Positions 20,354 through 30,425 of a stretch of 64,000 bases of DNA are shown here, one piece after another. This DNA is from Pseudogymnoascus destructans. Its lineage: Eukaryota; Ascomycota; Leotiomycetes; Thelebolales; Thelebolaceae. How positions within the stretch are numbered: position 1 is the first letter of the stretch; every line of letters begins with the position of its first letter. Position numbers and translations under genes: made by a program. Location: contig NW_020167523.1 of the NCBI RefSeq assembly GCF_001641265.1, forward strand, positions 186,001-250,000, written 5' to 3'. The notes under the pieces were generated by a model, which did no database searches, had not been told where the DNA came from, and was given only the letters and a program-made list of their open reading frames with translations.

Positions 20354-22193
20354 ACGTATTTCACAAGCGAGTTGGCCACCCAAGCAAGTTGGCCACCAAA
20401 ACACCAAAACGCGTCAACTTGACTACAGTCAACTATGCCACAACCAACACAAGCCCAATCCTCAAATCAAGAGGGTAGAATACTATTAGCTATTCAGGCA
20501 CTAAAGGAACGTCAATTTAAGAGTGTCCGAGCTGCTGCATTATCATACGACGTGTCACGTAGTACCCTTACCAACAGAATGAATGGAATGACCTCCCGAC
20601 GTGATTCTACCCCAAAATCACAAAACCTAACTTCGTACGAAGAGTCAGCTCTTGTTCAGTATATTCTCGACCTAGATTCGCGTGGATTTCCGCCCCGGCC
20701 GCAAGCTGTGCAAGAAATGGCAGACCTACTACTCTCCGAACGAGGTGAGAGCCCTACTGGGAAGAACTGGACTAGTAACTTCATAACGCGTCGTACGGAA
20801 CTTAAAGCAAAGTTTAGTCGGAAGTACGATTACAAACGAGCAAAATGCGAAGATCCAAAGATAATTGAAGGGTGGTTCACCCTCGTACGAAACACAGTCG
20901 CAAAATATGGCATCTTAGAGCAGGACATCTACAACTTTGATGAAGCAGGTTTCGCAATGGGAGTTATTGCTACTGCAAAGGTAGTCACAAGCTCAGAAGC
21001 AAAGAGCCGTCCGAAGACTATACAGCCAGGGAATAGAGAGTGGGTGTCAATTATCCAAGGTGTTAATTCGTACGGATGGGCACTCCCGCCGTTCATTATT
21101 TTCAAGGCGCAGAATCACCTCTCAGCTTGGTACGAAGACTCAGGATTACCAGACAATTGGGTGATTACGCTTAGTGAGAATGGGTGGACTTCAAATTCAA
21201 TTGGGTATGAGTGGATTCAACACTTCAATCGACATACAAATGCTCGTACGGTCGGAACCTATCGCCTTCTTATTCTTGATGGACATGAGAGCCACATCTC
21301 TGCTCAATTTCAACACTACTGCACAGAACGGAAGATAATTACCCTCTGTATGCCACCACACTCATCACACATTCTTCAGCCTCTTGATGTGAGCTGCTTT
21401 GCGCCACTAAAGCTTTCGTACGGAAAGCAGATTGAAACCTTCGTACGGAACCGGCTAAACCACATCACAAAGCTTGAGTTCCTCTCTGCATTCAAAGAAG
21501 CATTCAAAGCTACGTTTACAGAGCAGAACATCAAGAGCGGATTCCGAGCTACAGGACTAGTTCCGTACGAGCCACAGAGTGTCCTCTCTCACTTAAATCT
21601 ACGCTTAAGGACTCCAACACCTCCTATAGTTGAGAGTGACAATTGGACTTCAAAGACTCCTCAAACTATAAGGGAGCTTAACTTTCAAACAGAGCACATT
21701 AAGAACCGCATCGTACGACATCAGAATAGCTCTCCTACCTCAATTAATGATGCTGTTAGCTGCCTTGTTAAAGGGGCGGAAATGATGATGCATTCTGCTG
21801 TTCTACTTAAGGCAGAAGTTAAGGCTCTACAAGCGGCAAATGAACAGAAAAAGAGGAGGGAAAGGAAGCGCAAGAGGCGTATAATGCAAGGGGGCAGTCT
21901 CTCCGTACGAGAGGGAGAGGATATGCTTCAGAGTGCTGAGGTAGAAGCTCAAGTCCGTACGGAGGTGGCAAGTGAGCATTGTCGGCAGGTGGGTTCTACA
22001 GGCCGACAGAAGCGCTGTGGCATATGTGGTATTATGGGCCATAACTCCCGTACATGTACGAGGCACAAGGATTCAATTACGATTGAATAAGGGTCATTAT
22101 GTAGGGTGGTGGTGTAGTAGTAGGCAGTAATAGTCAATTTTGGTGTTTTGGTGGCCAACTTGCTTGGGTGGCCAACTCGCTTGTGAAATACGT
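20354..22193 (+). mobile_element. Pogo/Fot1-type transposon, family A, copy 2
   Basis: It has the same 1840-bp length and termini as copy 1, with TA duplications at 20352-20353 and 22194-22195. The only difference from copy 1 that I found is C to T near 22084, a silent change of an Ile codon. It landed 22 bp downstream of the gypsy 3' LTR. Confidence 0.95.
20435..22090 (+). CDS. Pogo/Fot1-type transposase (family A, copy 2)
   Basis: The intact 551-aa protein is identical in sequence to the one encoded at 6295-7950, with the same helix-turn-helix domains, DD35D core (D169, D282, D318) and C-terminal CCHC knuckle. The single silent difference between the genes implies very recent transposition or gene conversion. 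Such preservation makes it a good candidate for an active enzyme. Confidence 0.93.
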   Translation: MPQPTQAQSSNQEGRILLAIQALKERQFKSVRAAALSYDVSRSTLTNRMNGMTSRRDSTPKSQNLTSYEESALVQYILDLDSRGFPPRPQAVQEMADLLLSERGESPTGKNWTSNFITRRTELKAKFSRKYDYKRAKCEDPKIIEGWFTLVRNTVAKYGILEQDIYNFDEAGFAMGVIATAKVVTSSEAKSRPKTIQPGNREWVSIIQGVNSYGWALPPFIIFKAQNHLSAWYEDSGLPDNWVITLSENGWTSNSIGYEWIQHFNRHTNARTVGTYRLLILDGHESHISAQFQHYCTERKIITLCMPPHSSHILQPLDVSCFAPLKLSYGKQIETFVRNRLNHITKLEFLSAFKEAFKATFTEQNIKSGFRATGLVPYEPQSVLSHLNLRLRTPTPPIVESDNWTSKTPQTIRELNFQTEHIKNRIVRHQNSSPTSINDAVSCLVKGAEMMMHSAVLLKAEVKALQAANEQKKRRERKRKRRIMQGGSLSVREGEDMLQSAEVEAQVRTEVASEHCRQVGSTGRQKRCGICGIMGHNSRTCTRHKDSITIE

Positions 22194-22195
22194 TA

Positions 22196-22628
22196 ATATT
22201 ATATAGATTAATCCTTTAGACTATTAGAAAATAAATCAATCTCGATTTCCAATTCTAGCTACTATAGCTAGGCACTATTTACAAATCCCTGCTACTAGTG
22301 CTCCTATAGAGAGCTCTTGTAGTATAGGTAGCCTTATTATTTCAAAGATTAGAAATAGGCTTTCTAAAGATGTTTTTATAGTAATAGCTTCTTTAAAGAG
22401 TTGGGATTTTATAAAGGAAGAAGAAGAGGATCTAGAAGAGGAATTTATAGCTAAATTAATACTTTAAGTAGTATTTAGATAGATTAATATATATTTGGTT
22501 TCCTTTTCTACTATACTAGATAATTACTTAGGCCACATGATTCTAACATCATGTGATAATCATAAATATTCATGATTATCGAAAACTCATAATCATAATC
22601 ATGCTTATGTAATATTTGACTATTTGAA
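22196..22628. other. AT-rich DNA, no gene seen
   Basis: The stretch is A/T-rich with decayed short frames. At 22528-22562 it holds a hairpin-bearing motif (CACATGAT...ATCATGTG) that recurs in inverted form at 42048-42082. It is otherwise unassigned. Confidence 0.5.
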
Positions 22629-22630
22629 TA

Positions 22631-22992
22631 ACGTGGTTTATCAGCGAGTTGCGCATATCACTGACTCGCGCACTTTTCCTTGGCACGAAACTTCAAATAT
22701 AAATACTACCCCTAAAGAAAATAGTAAATTTTTTACAAATTAAAATCTAAAGAGCTAGATACATCTTCTTCTATTTTACAAGTTCGCACGTTATGGCCAG
22801 CCTTTCCGCAAGTGCCACAGCGCCGTCCAGACGGTTTTCCCTCAACCTGATTGCCCCTCTCTGCACGTAAGTCGCGTCGAACCTGCTGATCTACCTCCTG
22901 CTGAGACAAAATATCGTATGCATCCTCTACTGTAAGTGCACCTCCTTCACGGATACAGTTCTTTTTAGCCCTGCGACACTTGCTTAGCGCTT
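22631..22992 (-). pseudogene. 3' end of a pogo-type element, family D
   Basis: The left terminus starts ACGTGGTTTATCAGCGAG after TA. On the minus strand the fragment encodes a transposase tail: ALSKCRRAKK, a short linker, the CCHC knuckle CGTCGKAGHNVRTC and a stop at 22733-22735. Homology stops abruptly at 22990-22992, at the alanine-leucine codons of ANEALSK. The family D fragment at 30426-31879 ends at exactly the preceding codons, so these are very likely the two halves of one element. Confidence 0.8.
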
Positions 22993-23757
22993 TTTGAGGA
23001 TTTCCAACCTAGTGAAGGGAAGAGACCAAGCAAAGAGCATCTCGGTATACAGCATGCGGTAGCTTTTAAACACCGCAGTGTGCTCGAACTCGAGAAGTGG
23101 CGTCGACATGCAACTTTCGTCGTCGAAGGCGCTCTGATTATGCATCGTGACGCTGATACCGGTCACTAGCACCAAGGTTTCATTCACGCTAGTACTGTCG
23201 TCATCGGATTACGCCGACTTGGTATAATAAGGAAGCCTCTGAGGCAGAAAACCCGAGAATAAGCAGCGGCGCAGCCATCAACAGGCAAACCGTCAACCAT
23301 CAATCCGTCAGGCTTCATATCCCCAAATAACTCTCTCTCTCTTCCCCGCATTATTACCTCGATACCAGAACGTCGCCAAGACAGATATACCAAGTTAAGT
23401 CGAGATTCGACGAGATGATATGGCCTAACCAAAGCCGCTATAAATCCCTCTCACTTATCCAAAAAAAACCCACCTACTTCAAAAGCAACTGCTTCTCCTT
23501 CTGGCCTTGCAGCCAGCCTTCGATTCTCTAACAATGGTAAGCTCATCTGCTTCTCTCTACTAAAAGAAAGAAGAGAGGTTTAAGCCCCTCCTTAGCTCTG
23601 TCACGTTAGACAAATCGAGGGTTAAAGACAGGCCTTCCTTCAATACATTTTCCTGCCTTGCAAAGGAATAGATGTTTGCAACTGTAACGCGATGATTGCA
23701 ATGAAGTACAGGCATTAGTACAATACTGTAATGTGTTACTTGGAAAGCCTTTGTGTT
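22993..23757. other. Unassigned filler with LTR-like features
   Basis: No gene was recognised. A TATAAATC box (about 23440) followed by pyrimidine-rich DNA, and TGTCGTCATCGGATTACG near 23190, resemble parts of a fungal LTR. Bases about 23719-23757 are an inverted scrap of the copia LTR family (compare 14600-14645). Confidence 0.35.
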
Positions 23758-24087
23758 TTTGTATCCTGGAACAGATTCCTCAAAACACTCAAGGCAAACT
23801 TCGGAGACATCGATGAACGACGAAATGCAGTCAGGGCTCTCCAGGCTCTCAAGCAGAGAGGGTCAGCAGTTTCATACACCGCTGAGTTTCAACAGCATGC
23901 AACACTCACCAACTGGGGAGAAGAGGCTATCTGTGACCAATTCTACGCAGGTCTGAAAGACCATGTGAAGGACAAACTCTCAAGGTCTGACAAACCAGAT
24001 GACCTTAGAGAGATGATCGAATTGGCTCAGAAGATTGACAATCATCACTATGAACGGCAACTCGAGAAGAAAGGGGGACCACCTAGT
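23758..24087 (+). pseudogene. Ty3/gypsy Gag fragment of a different family
   Basis: An open frame encodes RFLKTLKANFGDIDERR, SYTAEFQQHATLTNW, ICDQFYAGLK and MIELAQKIDNHHYERQ. This is the capsid core pattern of gypsy Gag proteins (compare FGDINET and YYQGLKSS in the full-length element here). It lacks the start and is cut at 24087 by an LTR. It is too different to come from the full-length element of this window. Confidence 0.8.
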
Positions 24088-24997
24088 TGTCATACTGACA
24101 TTCGTTGCACTCAGTTTGCTATCAAACTCAAGAGCAAACTTAGAAATCTCCTCCTCAAACCTACAAGTCACTATACATATTTTGGCTTGTCACACCAACA
24201 ACAAGAGCAATACTACTCAACGATTGCTACAACCCTCTATGATTCATTACACGTCATTGCTCCTTAGTTACTGGGTTGATATGACCACATAGCATATCTC
24301 TACAACCCTCTATGATTCATTACATGACATCACTCCTTAGTTACTGGGCTAATACTACACATGACATATCTCTATCAACTAGAGGACTAGGAACATGAAC
24401 GATAGCTCCAAAAGCTTCTACAACCCTCTATGATTCATTACACGTCATCGCTCCTTAGTTACCCACAAGATTGGTTAAGTTATGACATAATTTGTCTATA
24501 GGGGTACTCTGACCTTGGACCTCCTTTCACTTCCTATAGGCTAGGAACATAGGAGATGGTTCTATGGGATTCTCTTACGTCGACTACAGTTACCAAGCCT
24601 GGTTAGTCATGGAAAGTCATGGAAAATGAGAGAACTACACTCCTTTAGCATAAATAGGATTGCCCTTTCCTTAAGAAAGGGCAAGCAGACAATACAGTAA
24701 ATCGACTATCACATACTTCCACGTCTTTTCCAAGCTTCCAAGCATGGATCTTGTTACTCCTTGTTTCTGAAAAGTCGGTGAGGTGCTAACCTCTGACTTA
24801 TCCCTGAGTTCTCAGACTCAAACATTTGTTACAACTTGTCTAAACCACTCCACTACATCATACACCTGATTGCTGCATTGTGGAATAGTCTAAGCTACGA
24901 CCCTTTGGCTCTTTTTCCTAAGACAGTGTGTTGTCTTAGTAAAATCATCCCTTCCTTGGGTGGCTAGATTCTCACCTCTGGTGCACCCACCATTACA
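24088..24997 (+). mobile_element. Gypsy LTR without matching duplication (LTR-3)
   Basis: This is a 910-bp LTR of the same family, with one 16-bp repeat unit. The flanks do not form a duplication (CTAGT left, TGGAT right). The left neighbour is a gypsy Gag fragment and the right a copia pol fragment. It therefore marks a rearrangement joint, not a simple insertion. Confidence 0.9.
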
Positions 24998-25301
24998 TGG
25001 ATCCAGCTTCACGAGGTGCTGCATGTTCCGCAGCTCGCCGGAAGCCTCGTCTCAGTACCCCACCTTCAAGATAGGGGTCTTATGACAAGGACAACCCGGG
25101 AGGGAAAGATGGTCCTTGAGCTTGACGAACATACTATCGGCGTCGCCGTTCGAGTTGGCTGTTCCTACGTCCTTAACGGAACCTAGGAAGGCGCCGTCAC
25201 TGCGCTGCGCGCAGTCGCGATGTCACCAAAAGATACCATGATTTTGCATCAATGCTTCAGACACTTGAGCTCAAAGAGTCTGAGCTTGGCTCACACCGCT
25301 G
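24998..25301 (+). pseudogene. Copia pre-integrase region
   Basis: The frame encodes LHEVLHVPQLAGSLVSVPHL and, after an in-frame TAG near 25183, MILHQCFRHLSSKSLSLAHTA. This is the gag-pre-integrase segment, where the H...H part of the zinc site lies. It continues directly into the integrase frame once LTR-4 and one CGCTG are removed. Confidence 0.8.
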
Positions 25302-26242
25302 TGTCATACTGACATTCGTTGCACTCAGTTTGCTATCAAACTCAAGAGCAAACTTGGAAATCTCCTCCTCAAACCTACAAGTCACTATACATATTTTGGC
25401 TTATCACACCAACAACAAGAGCAATACTACTCAACGATTGCTACAACCATCTATGATTCATTACACTCATCGCTCCTTAGTTACTGGGCCGATATTACCA
25501 CATAGCATATCTCTACAACCCTCTATGATTCATTACATGACATCACTCATACTACCACATGACATATCTCTACCAAATAGAGGCCTAGGAGCATGAACGA
25601 TAGCTCTAAAAGCTCCTACGAACCTCTATGATTCATTACATGTCATTGCTCTTTAGTTACCCACAAGATTGGTTAAGTTATGACATAATTTGTCTATGAC
25701 ATAATTTGTCTATGACATAATTTGTCTATGACATAATTTGTCTATAGGGGTACTCTGACCTTGGACCTCCTTTTACTTCCTATAGGCTACGAACCTAAGA
25801 GATGGTTCTATGGGATTCTCTTACGTCGACTACAGTTACCAAGCCTGGTAAGTCATGGAAACTCTTGGAAAATGAGAGAACTACACTCCTTTAGCATAAA
25901 TAGGATTGCCCTTTCCTTAAGAAAGGGCAAGCAGACAATACAGTAAATTGACTATCACATACTTCCATGTCTTTTCCAAGCTTCCAAGCATTCATCTTGT
26001 TACTCCTTGTTTATGAAAAGTCAGTGAGGTGTTAACCTCTGACTTACCCCTGAGTTCCCAGACTCAACATTTGTTGCAACTTGTCTGAACCACTTCACTA
26101 CATCACACACCTGATTGCTGCGTTGTGGAATAGTCTAAGCTACAACCCTTTGGCTCTGTTTCCTAAGACAGTGTGTTGTCTTAGTAAATTCATCCCTTCC
26201 TTGGGTGGCTAGATTCTCACATCTGGTGCACCCACCATTACA
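25302..26242 (+). mobile_element. Solo gypsy LTR inside copia pol (LTR-4)
   Basis: A 941-bp LTR is flanked by perfect CGCTG duplications (25297-25301 and 26243-26247). It has four 16-bp repeat units and is nearly identical to LTR-2. It interrupts the copia frame between HTA and VDGLPG. Confidence 0.95.
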
Positions 26243-27116
26243 CGCTGTTGACGGTCTGCCAGGACCAATTGGTGATCTCGTGGACCCGTGTGGAGAGTGC
26301 CTGCTCAATAAGAGTACGCGGGTTATAAATCGACATGCATCAGAGCATGCAAAAGCCCCCCTCGACAGGATACATAGTGATATCTGGGGGCCTTACAGAG
26401 TACCGTCAATCAGTGGTAAGAACGTCTATTTTGTGACGTTCACTGACGACTACACACGGAAGACTTGGGTCTATGTTATGCAGTTAAGGGACCAACTACG
26501 AGGTATTTTTACTGAGTTCAGGACCGAGGTGGAACACCAAACCGACAGGAAGATCAAGATCGTTCGCTGCGATAATGGCGGCGAGTACGAAGCTCTTGAG
26601 CGAGACTTTGGGCCCTCGCACAGTATCCTGTTTGAGTTTACGACGCCATATACGTCGTATCAGAACAGTGTTTCTGAACGCCTAAACTGGGCCCTGGTCG
26701 CAGTGATCAGGGCAATGCTCGCAGGCGCGCAGCTTCCAAAATGGCTCTGGGCCGAAGCTGTGATGGCAGCCTCCTATCTGAGGAATAGGCTGTCAATTGG
26801 ACCCAGAGGAAAGACACCGGAAGAGGCGTACAGTGGTAAGAGACCATCTGTCGCTCACCTTCGTGTCTGGGGCTGCGTTGCCTATGCCAATATCTCGATG
26901 GATCAGAGGCAGGGTGACAAGCTTGAACCCAATGCGATATGGACTGCATTGGTTGGATACATGCCAACCTCGCAGCAGTACCGGTTATATGATCCGGTCG
27001 GAGACCGGATCCTCACTGCAACATCAGTGAGATTCGTGGAAGATCAACGACTTGATCTTCCTGATGCCAGCGACGGTCCCCACGAAGATGTGGGATTGGA
27101 CCCCATGGAAGCTGTT
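26243..27116 (+). pseudogene. Copia integrase
   Basis: The frame continues the pre-integrase region with DPCGECLLNK, the CC half of the zinc finger. The catalytic core follows: IHSDIWGPYR (D), RCDNGGEYEAL (D) and YQNSVSERLNW (E). A GKTPEEAYSGKRP region and the typical copia WGC motif come next. It would join element DNA to the genome. The frame is interrupted at 27117 by a solo LTR in the linker after the integrase. Confidence 0.85.
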
Positions 27117-27591
27117 TGTAATGCTGACTTCTAAACGATAGAAGACACAGAGGTTCTCTTGCGTAAAGGTTTACTTATCAGAGGAGGCAGGGGATCAGAC
27201 ACAAAGGCTTCAAGTAACACGTTACTAGTATATAACAAATACTGTATTGAGTTGAGCACGAAGCTCCTATCTAAGGAAATACTATCTACTTATATAGTGG
27301 CATCGTGCCTAGTGGACTCTTGGGAACTCACTCGAGTCCTCGGAGTCCTGGACTCTTAGGACTCTTCTCATCATCCTGCGAGTCCATCACGTGCCTAGTG
27401 GACTCCTGGGAACTCACTCGAGTCCTCGGAGTCCTGGACTCTTAGGACTCTTCTCATCATCCTGCGAGTCCGTCACGTGATACTTTCGGAACTACTATTC
27501 CCCGCTGCCCCTCCAGGTACCAGGGCCGGTCTCATGCGACCTCCCTCCTTCCTGTCCTGTAGTTGGCCAGCCTTCTTGTTCCGTCGTAACA
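27117..27591 (+). mobile_element. Solo copia-type LTR with 86-bp tandem repeats
   Basis: The 475-bp LTR begins TGTAATGCTG, ends TCGTAACA, and is flanked by CTGTT duplications (27112-27116 and 27592-27596). Its first 200 bp match the partial LTR at 14524. Its repeat cassette (27304-27475) is unrelated to the one there. Confidence 0.9.
27304..27475 (+). repeat. Two tandem 86-bp units inside copia LTR
   Basis: Units 27304-27389 and 27390-27475 differ at very few positions. They are rich in GAGTCC/GGACTC words, so they can self-pair. Each unit is followed by a CACGTG box. Confidence 0.92.
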
Positions 27592-29446
27592 CTGTTCTCC
27601 AGGAGGATATCTCCATCGATGCAGGAGATATCAGCAATCCCCGCTGGGATACCCAAATGGGGGGCATTGAAAATCCCTGTGAGGATATCCCGGTCGTGGA
27701 TTCAGGTGGGTCACGTGACCTGTCAGCCAGGGTTCCTCGCACAGGACGACCAGCCCTGCAGCCAACCCAGCCAATCAGGAAGCAGCAAGTGATAATTTAT
27801 CACTTGCACAACAACATCAACACGGCGACGACGGCAGCGACTACGCTGTGCGGCGACCCCCTGTAGCATCAGAGGTGAGCCGTGACGGGTCTCCACCGGG
27901 ACCTGCAATGTCACCGTCGCCATTGTTGATGTCTGGGCCTGATGACAACTCACGGTTTGACCGAGAAGCTGATCGGTCAGGCGATATCTTCGCTAAAGAC
28001 GAAGAGCTATCTGAGACAGCGGATGACCAGCTGCGCGCAGAAGCGGAAGCTTCGTGTGAGGAAACCCCTCATGATGAGGAGTTCATCGCCCGATGAAGTA
28101 GGCGTGCAAGACGGCCAACGAGGCCCTATGAAGAAGCGCGCGAAGCGCTCTTCGAAGAAGAGTTAGGAGCGCACCATGCAGCGTCTTCCAAGCTGCTGAT
28201 TCCTGATCGCTATTCGAAGTCGATCAGCGACCCAGAACATGGTGTAGACTGGACTCTTGCAGTCCAGGAAGAGCTGGCGCAGCTTCAATCCCTCAGAACA
28301 TGGGGTGAGCGAAGCTACCGCGAGACAAGAAAGCCCTTGGTTGTCGATGGGTATTTGCTGTCAAATACACACCGACAGGGCTGCTTGACAGGTTCAAAGC
28401 CAGACTCATCGCTCAGGGGTTTGGGCAAATACCAGGCGACGATTATCTCGAGACCTTCTCACTGACAATCCGCGCTGAGTCTCTCCGGCTTCTCCTAGCA
28501 ATTGGTGCTTACGAGGATATGAATATCCGGCAGATCAACGTTGTGAGTGCTTATCCACGATCAGAACTTCATGCGGAGGTATATATGAGACCTTCTGAAG
28601 GGCTGTACTGCCCTGAAGACTGCGTATTACGACTACGGAAGTCACTCTACGGGTTAAAGCAATCCGGGAGGGAATGGTATATTGAGGCCTGCAAAGGCCT
28701 CGGTCAACTAGGATTCCAGCCAGTCTTCAGTGAGCCTAGTATCTTCGTGACGCCTGACCGAAGGATCTTGATTGGGTTATATGTCAATGATATGTTGATA
28801 CTTAGCAAGGAATTATCAGATATTGACCGTGTGGTCAAAGAGTTTAGCAAACGCTGGAAGATCAAGGACCTCGGGGAGGTCAATATGATACTTGGGTGAC
28901 CCGCGATCAGTAGAACCGTCAAATCTATCTTGATCAAGAAGGGTATATTGACAAGGTTATCAAATGCTCCACCTAGGAAAGGCAATGCCCTTTCCAATTC
29001 CTGCGTCCACCAACGACAGCGAAGCTGAAGCTGACCAACACCTCTATCAGCGAGGAGTTGGATCGCTGGCCTGGCTTGCTATATGCACTCGCCCGGATAT
29101 CGCATACGCCTGGGGGCAGCTCAGTCAAAGCTGCTCGAGACCTACGATACGAAATTGGAATGGGGTTCTTCACGTATTGCACTACGTCAAAGGAACTAGG
29201 ACTTTACGACTTTCGTTTGGGGGGATAGGGGGCAATTCTACCCCCTATTTACAAGGATACAGCGACTCAGACTACGCTGGTGACCAGACTGATCGACACT
29301 CAGTATCAGGTCTAATATTCATGTTGAATATGGGGCCTGTCAGCTGGAATTCGACAAAGCAACGCTGCGTCGCAACATCAACGACTGAGGCCAAATATAT
29401 CGCCCTCTGCGAAGCCAGCAAGCAAGGACAGTGGCTTCGTACCCTC
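27592..29446 (+). pseudogene. Copia linker, reverse transcriptase and RNase H, decayed
   Basis: After the solo LTR the linker resumes (LQEDISIDAGDISNPRW) and shifts frame near 27790. The RT has KYTPTGLLDRFKARLIAQG, SLYGLKQSGREWY and YVNDMLIL. In active copia RTs the last is YVDD, so a catalytic aspartate is replaced by asparagine. A stop follows at 28897-28899 and more frame changes. RNase H retains SDSDYAGDQTDRHSVSG and TEAKYIALCEASKQGQWLRTL, then is cut at 29447 by LTR-5. The gene is dead at several points. Confidence 0.85.
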
Positions 29447-30403
29447 TGTAATGGTGGGTGCACCAGATGTGAGAATCTAGCCACCCAAGGAAGGGATGAA
29501 TTTACTAAGACAACACACTGTCTTAGGAAACAGAGCCAAAGGGTTGTAGCTTAGACTATTCCACAACGCAGCAATCAGGTGTGTCATGTAGTGAAGTGGT
29601 TCAGACAAGTTGCAACAAATGTTGAGTCTGGGAACTCAGGGATAAGTCAGAGGTTAACACCTCACTGACTTTTCAGAAACAAGGAGTAACAAGATGAATG
29701 CTTGGAAGCTTGGAAAAGACGTGGAAGTATGTGATAGTCAATTTACTGTATTGTCTGCTTGCCCTTTCTTAAGGAAAGGGCAATCCTATTTATGCTAAAG
29801 GAGTGTAGTTCTCTCATTTTCCAAGAGTTTCCATGACTTACCAGGCTTGGTAACTGTAGTCGACGTAAGAGAATCCCATAGAACCATCTCTTAGGTTCGT
29901 AGCCTATAGGAAGTAAAAGGAGGTCCAAGGTCAGAGTACCCCTATAGACAAATTATGTCATAGACAAATTATGTCATAGACAAATTATGTCATAGACAAA
30001 TTATGTCATAGACAAATTATGTCATAACTTAACCAATCTTGTGGGTAACTAAAGAGCAATGACATGTAATGAATCATAGAGATTCGTAGGAGCTTTTAGA
30101 GCTATCGTTCATGCTCCTAGGCCTCTAGTTGGTAGAGATATGTCATGTGGTAGTATGAGTGATGTCATGTAATGAATCATAGAGGGTTGTAGAGATATGC
30201 TATGTGGTAATATCGGCCCAGTAACTAAGGAGCGATGAGTGTAATGAATCATAGATGGTTGTAGCAATCGTTGAGTAGTATTGCTCTTGTTGTTGGTGTG
30301 ATAAGCCAAAATATGTATAGTGACTTGTAGGTTTGAGGAGGAGATTTCCAAGTTTGCTCTTGAGTTTGATAGCAAACTGAGTGCAACGAATGTCAGTGTG
30401 ACA
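29447..30403 (-). mobile_element. Gypsy LTR without matching duplication (LTR-5)
   Basis: The 957-bp LTR carries five 16-bp repeat units (29947-30026), the most in this window. The flanks differ (CCCTC and TTAGT). The left neighbour is copia RNase H. The right neighbour is a 22-bp scrap of pogo-C coding sequence (30404-30425), then pogo-D. It is a rearrangement joint. Confidence 0.9.
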
Positions 30404-30425
30404 TTAGTCCTTGATGGTCATGAGA

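Larger units (their letters stand above)
24998..29446 (+). mobile_element. Ty1/copia element remnant with nested LTRs
   Basis: Pol domains occur in copia order: pre-integrase zinc region, integrase, then RT and RNase H. Both ends are cut at gypsy LTRs (LTR-3 left, LTR-5 right), and the element's own LTRs are missing. Two later insertions with clean duplications lie inside: gypsy LTR-4 (25302-26242, CGCTG) and a copia-type solo LTR (27117-27591, CTGTT). Confidence 0.9.

Noticed and set aside
24083..30408. CTAGT (left of LTR-3) and TTAGT (right of LTR-5) as one target duplication around a composite element
   Set aside because: They differ in one of five bases and the LTRs are in opposite orientation, so no single integration would create them.
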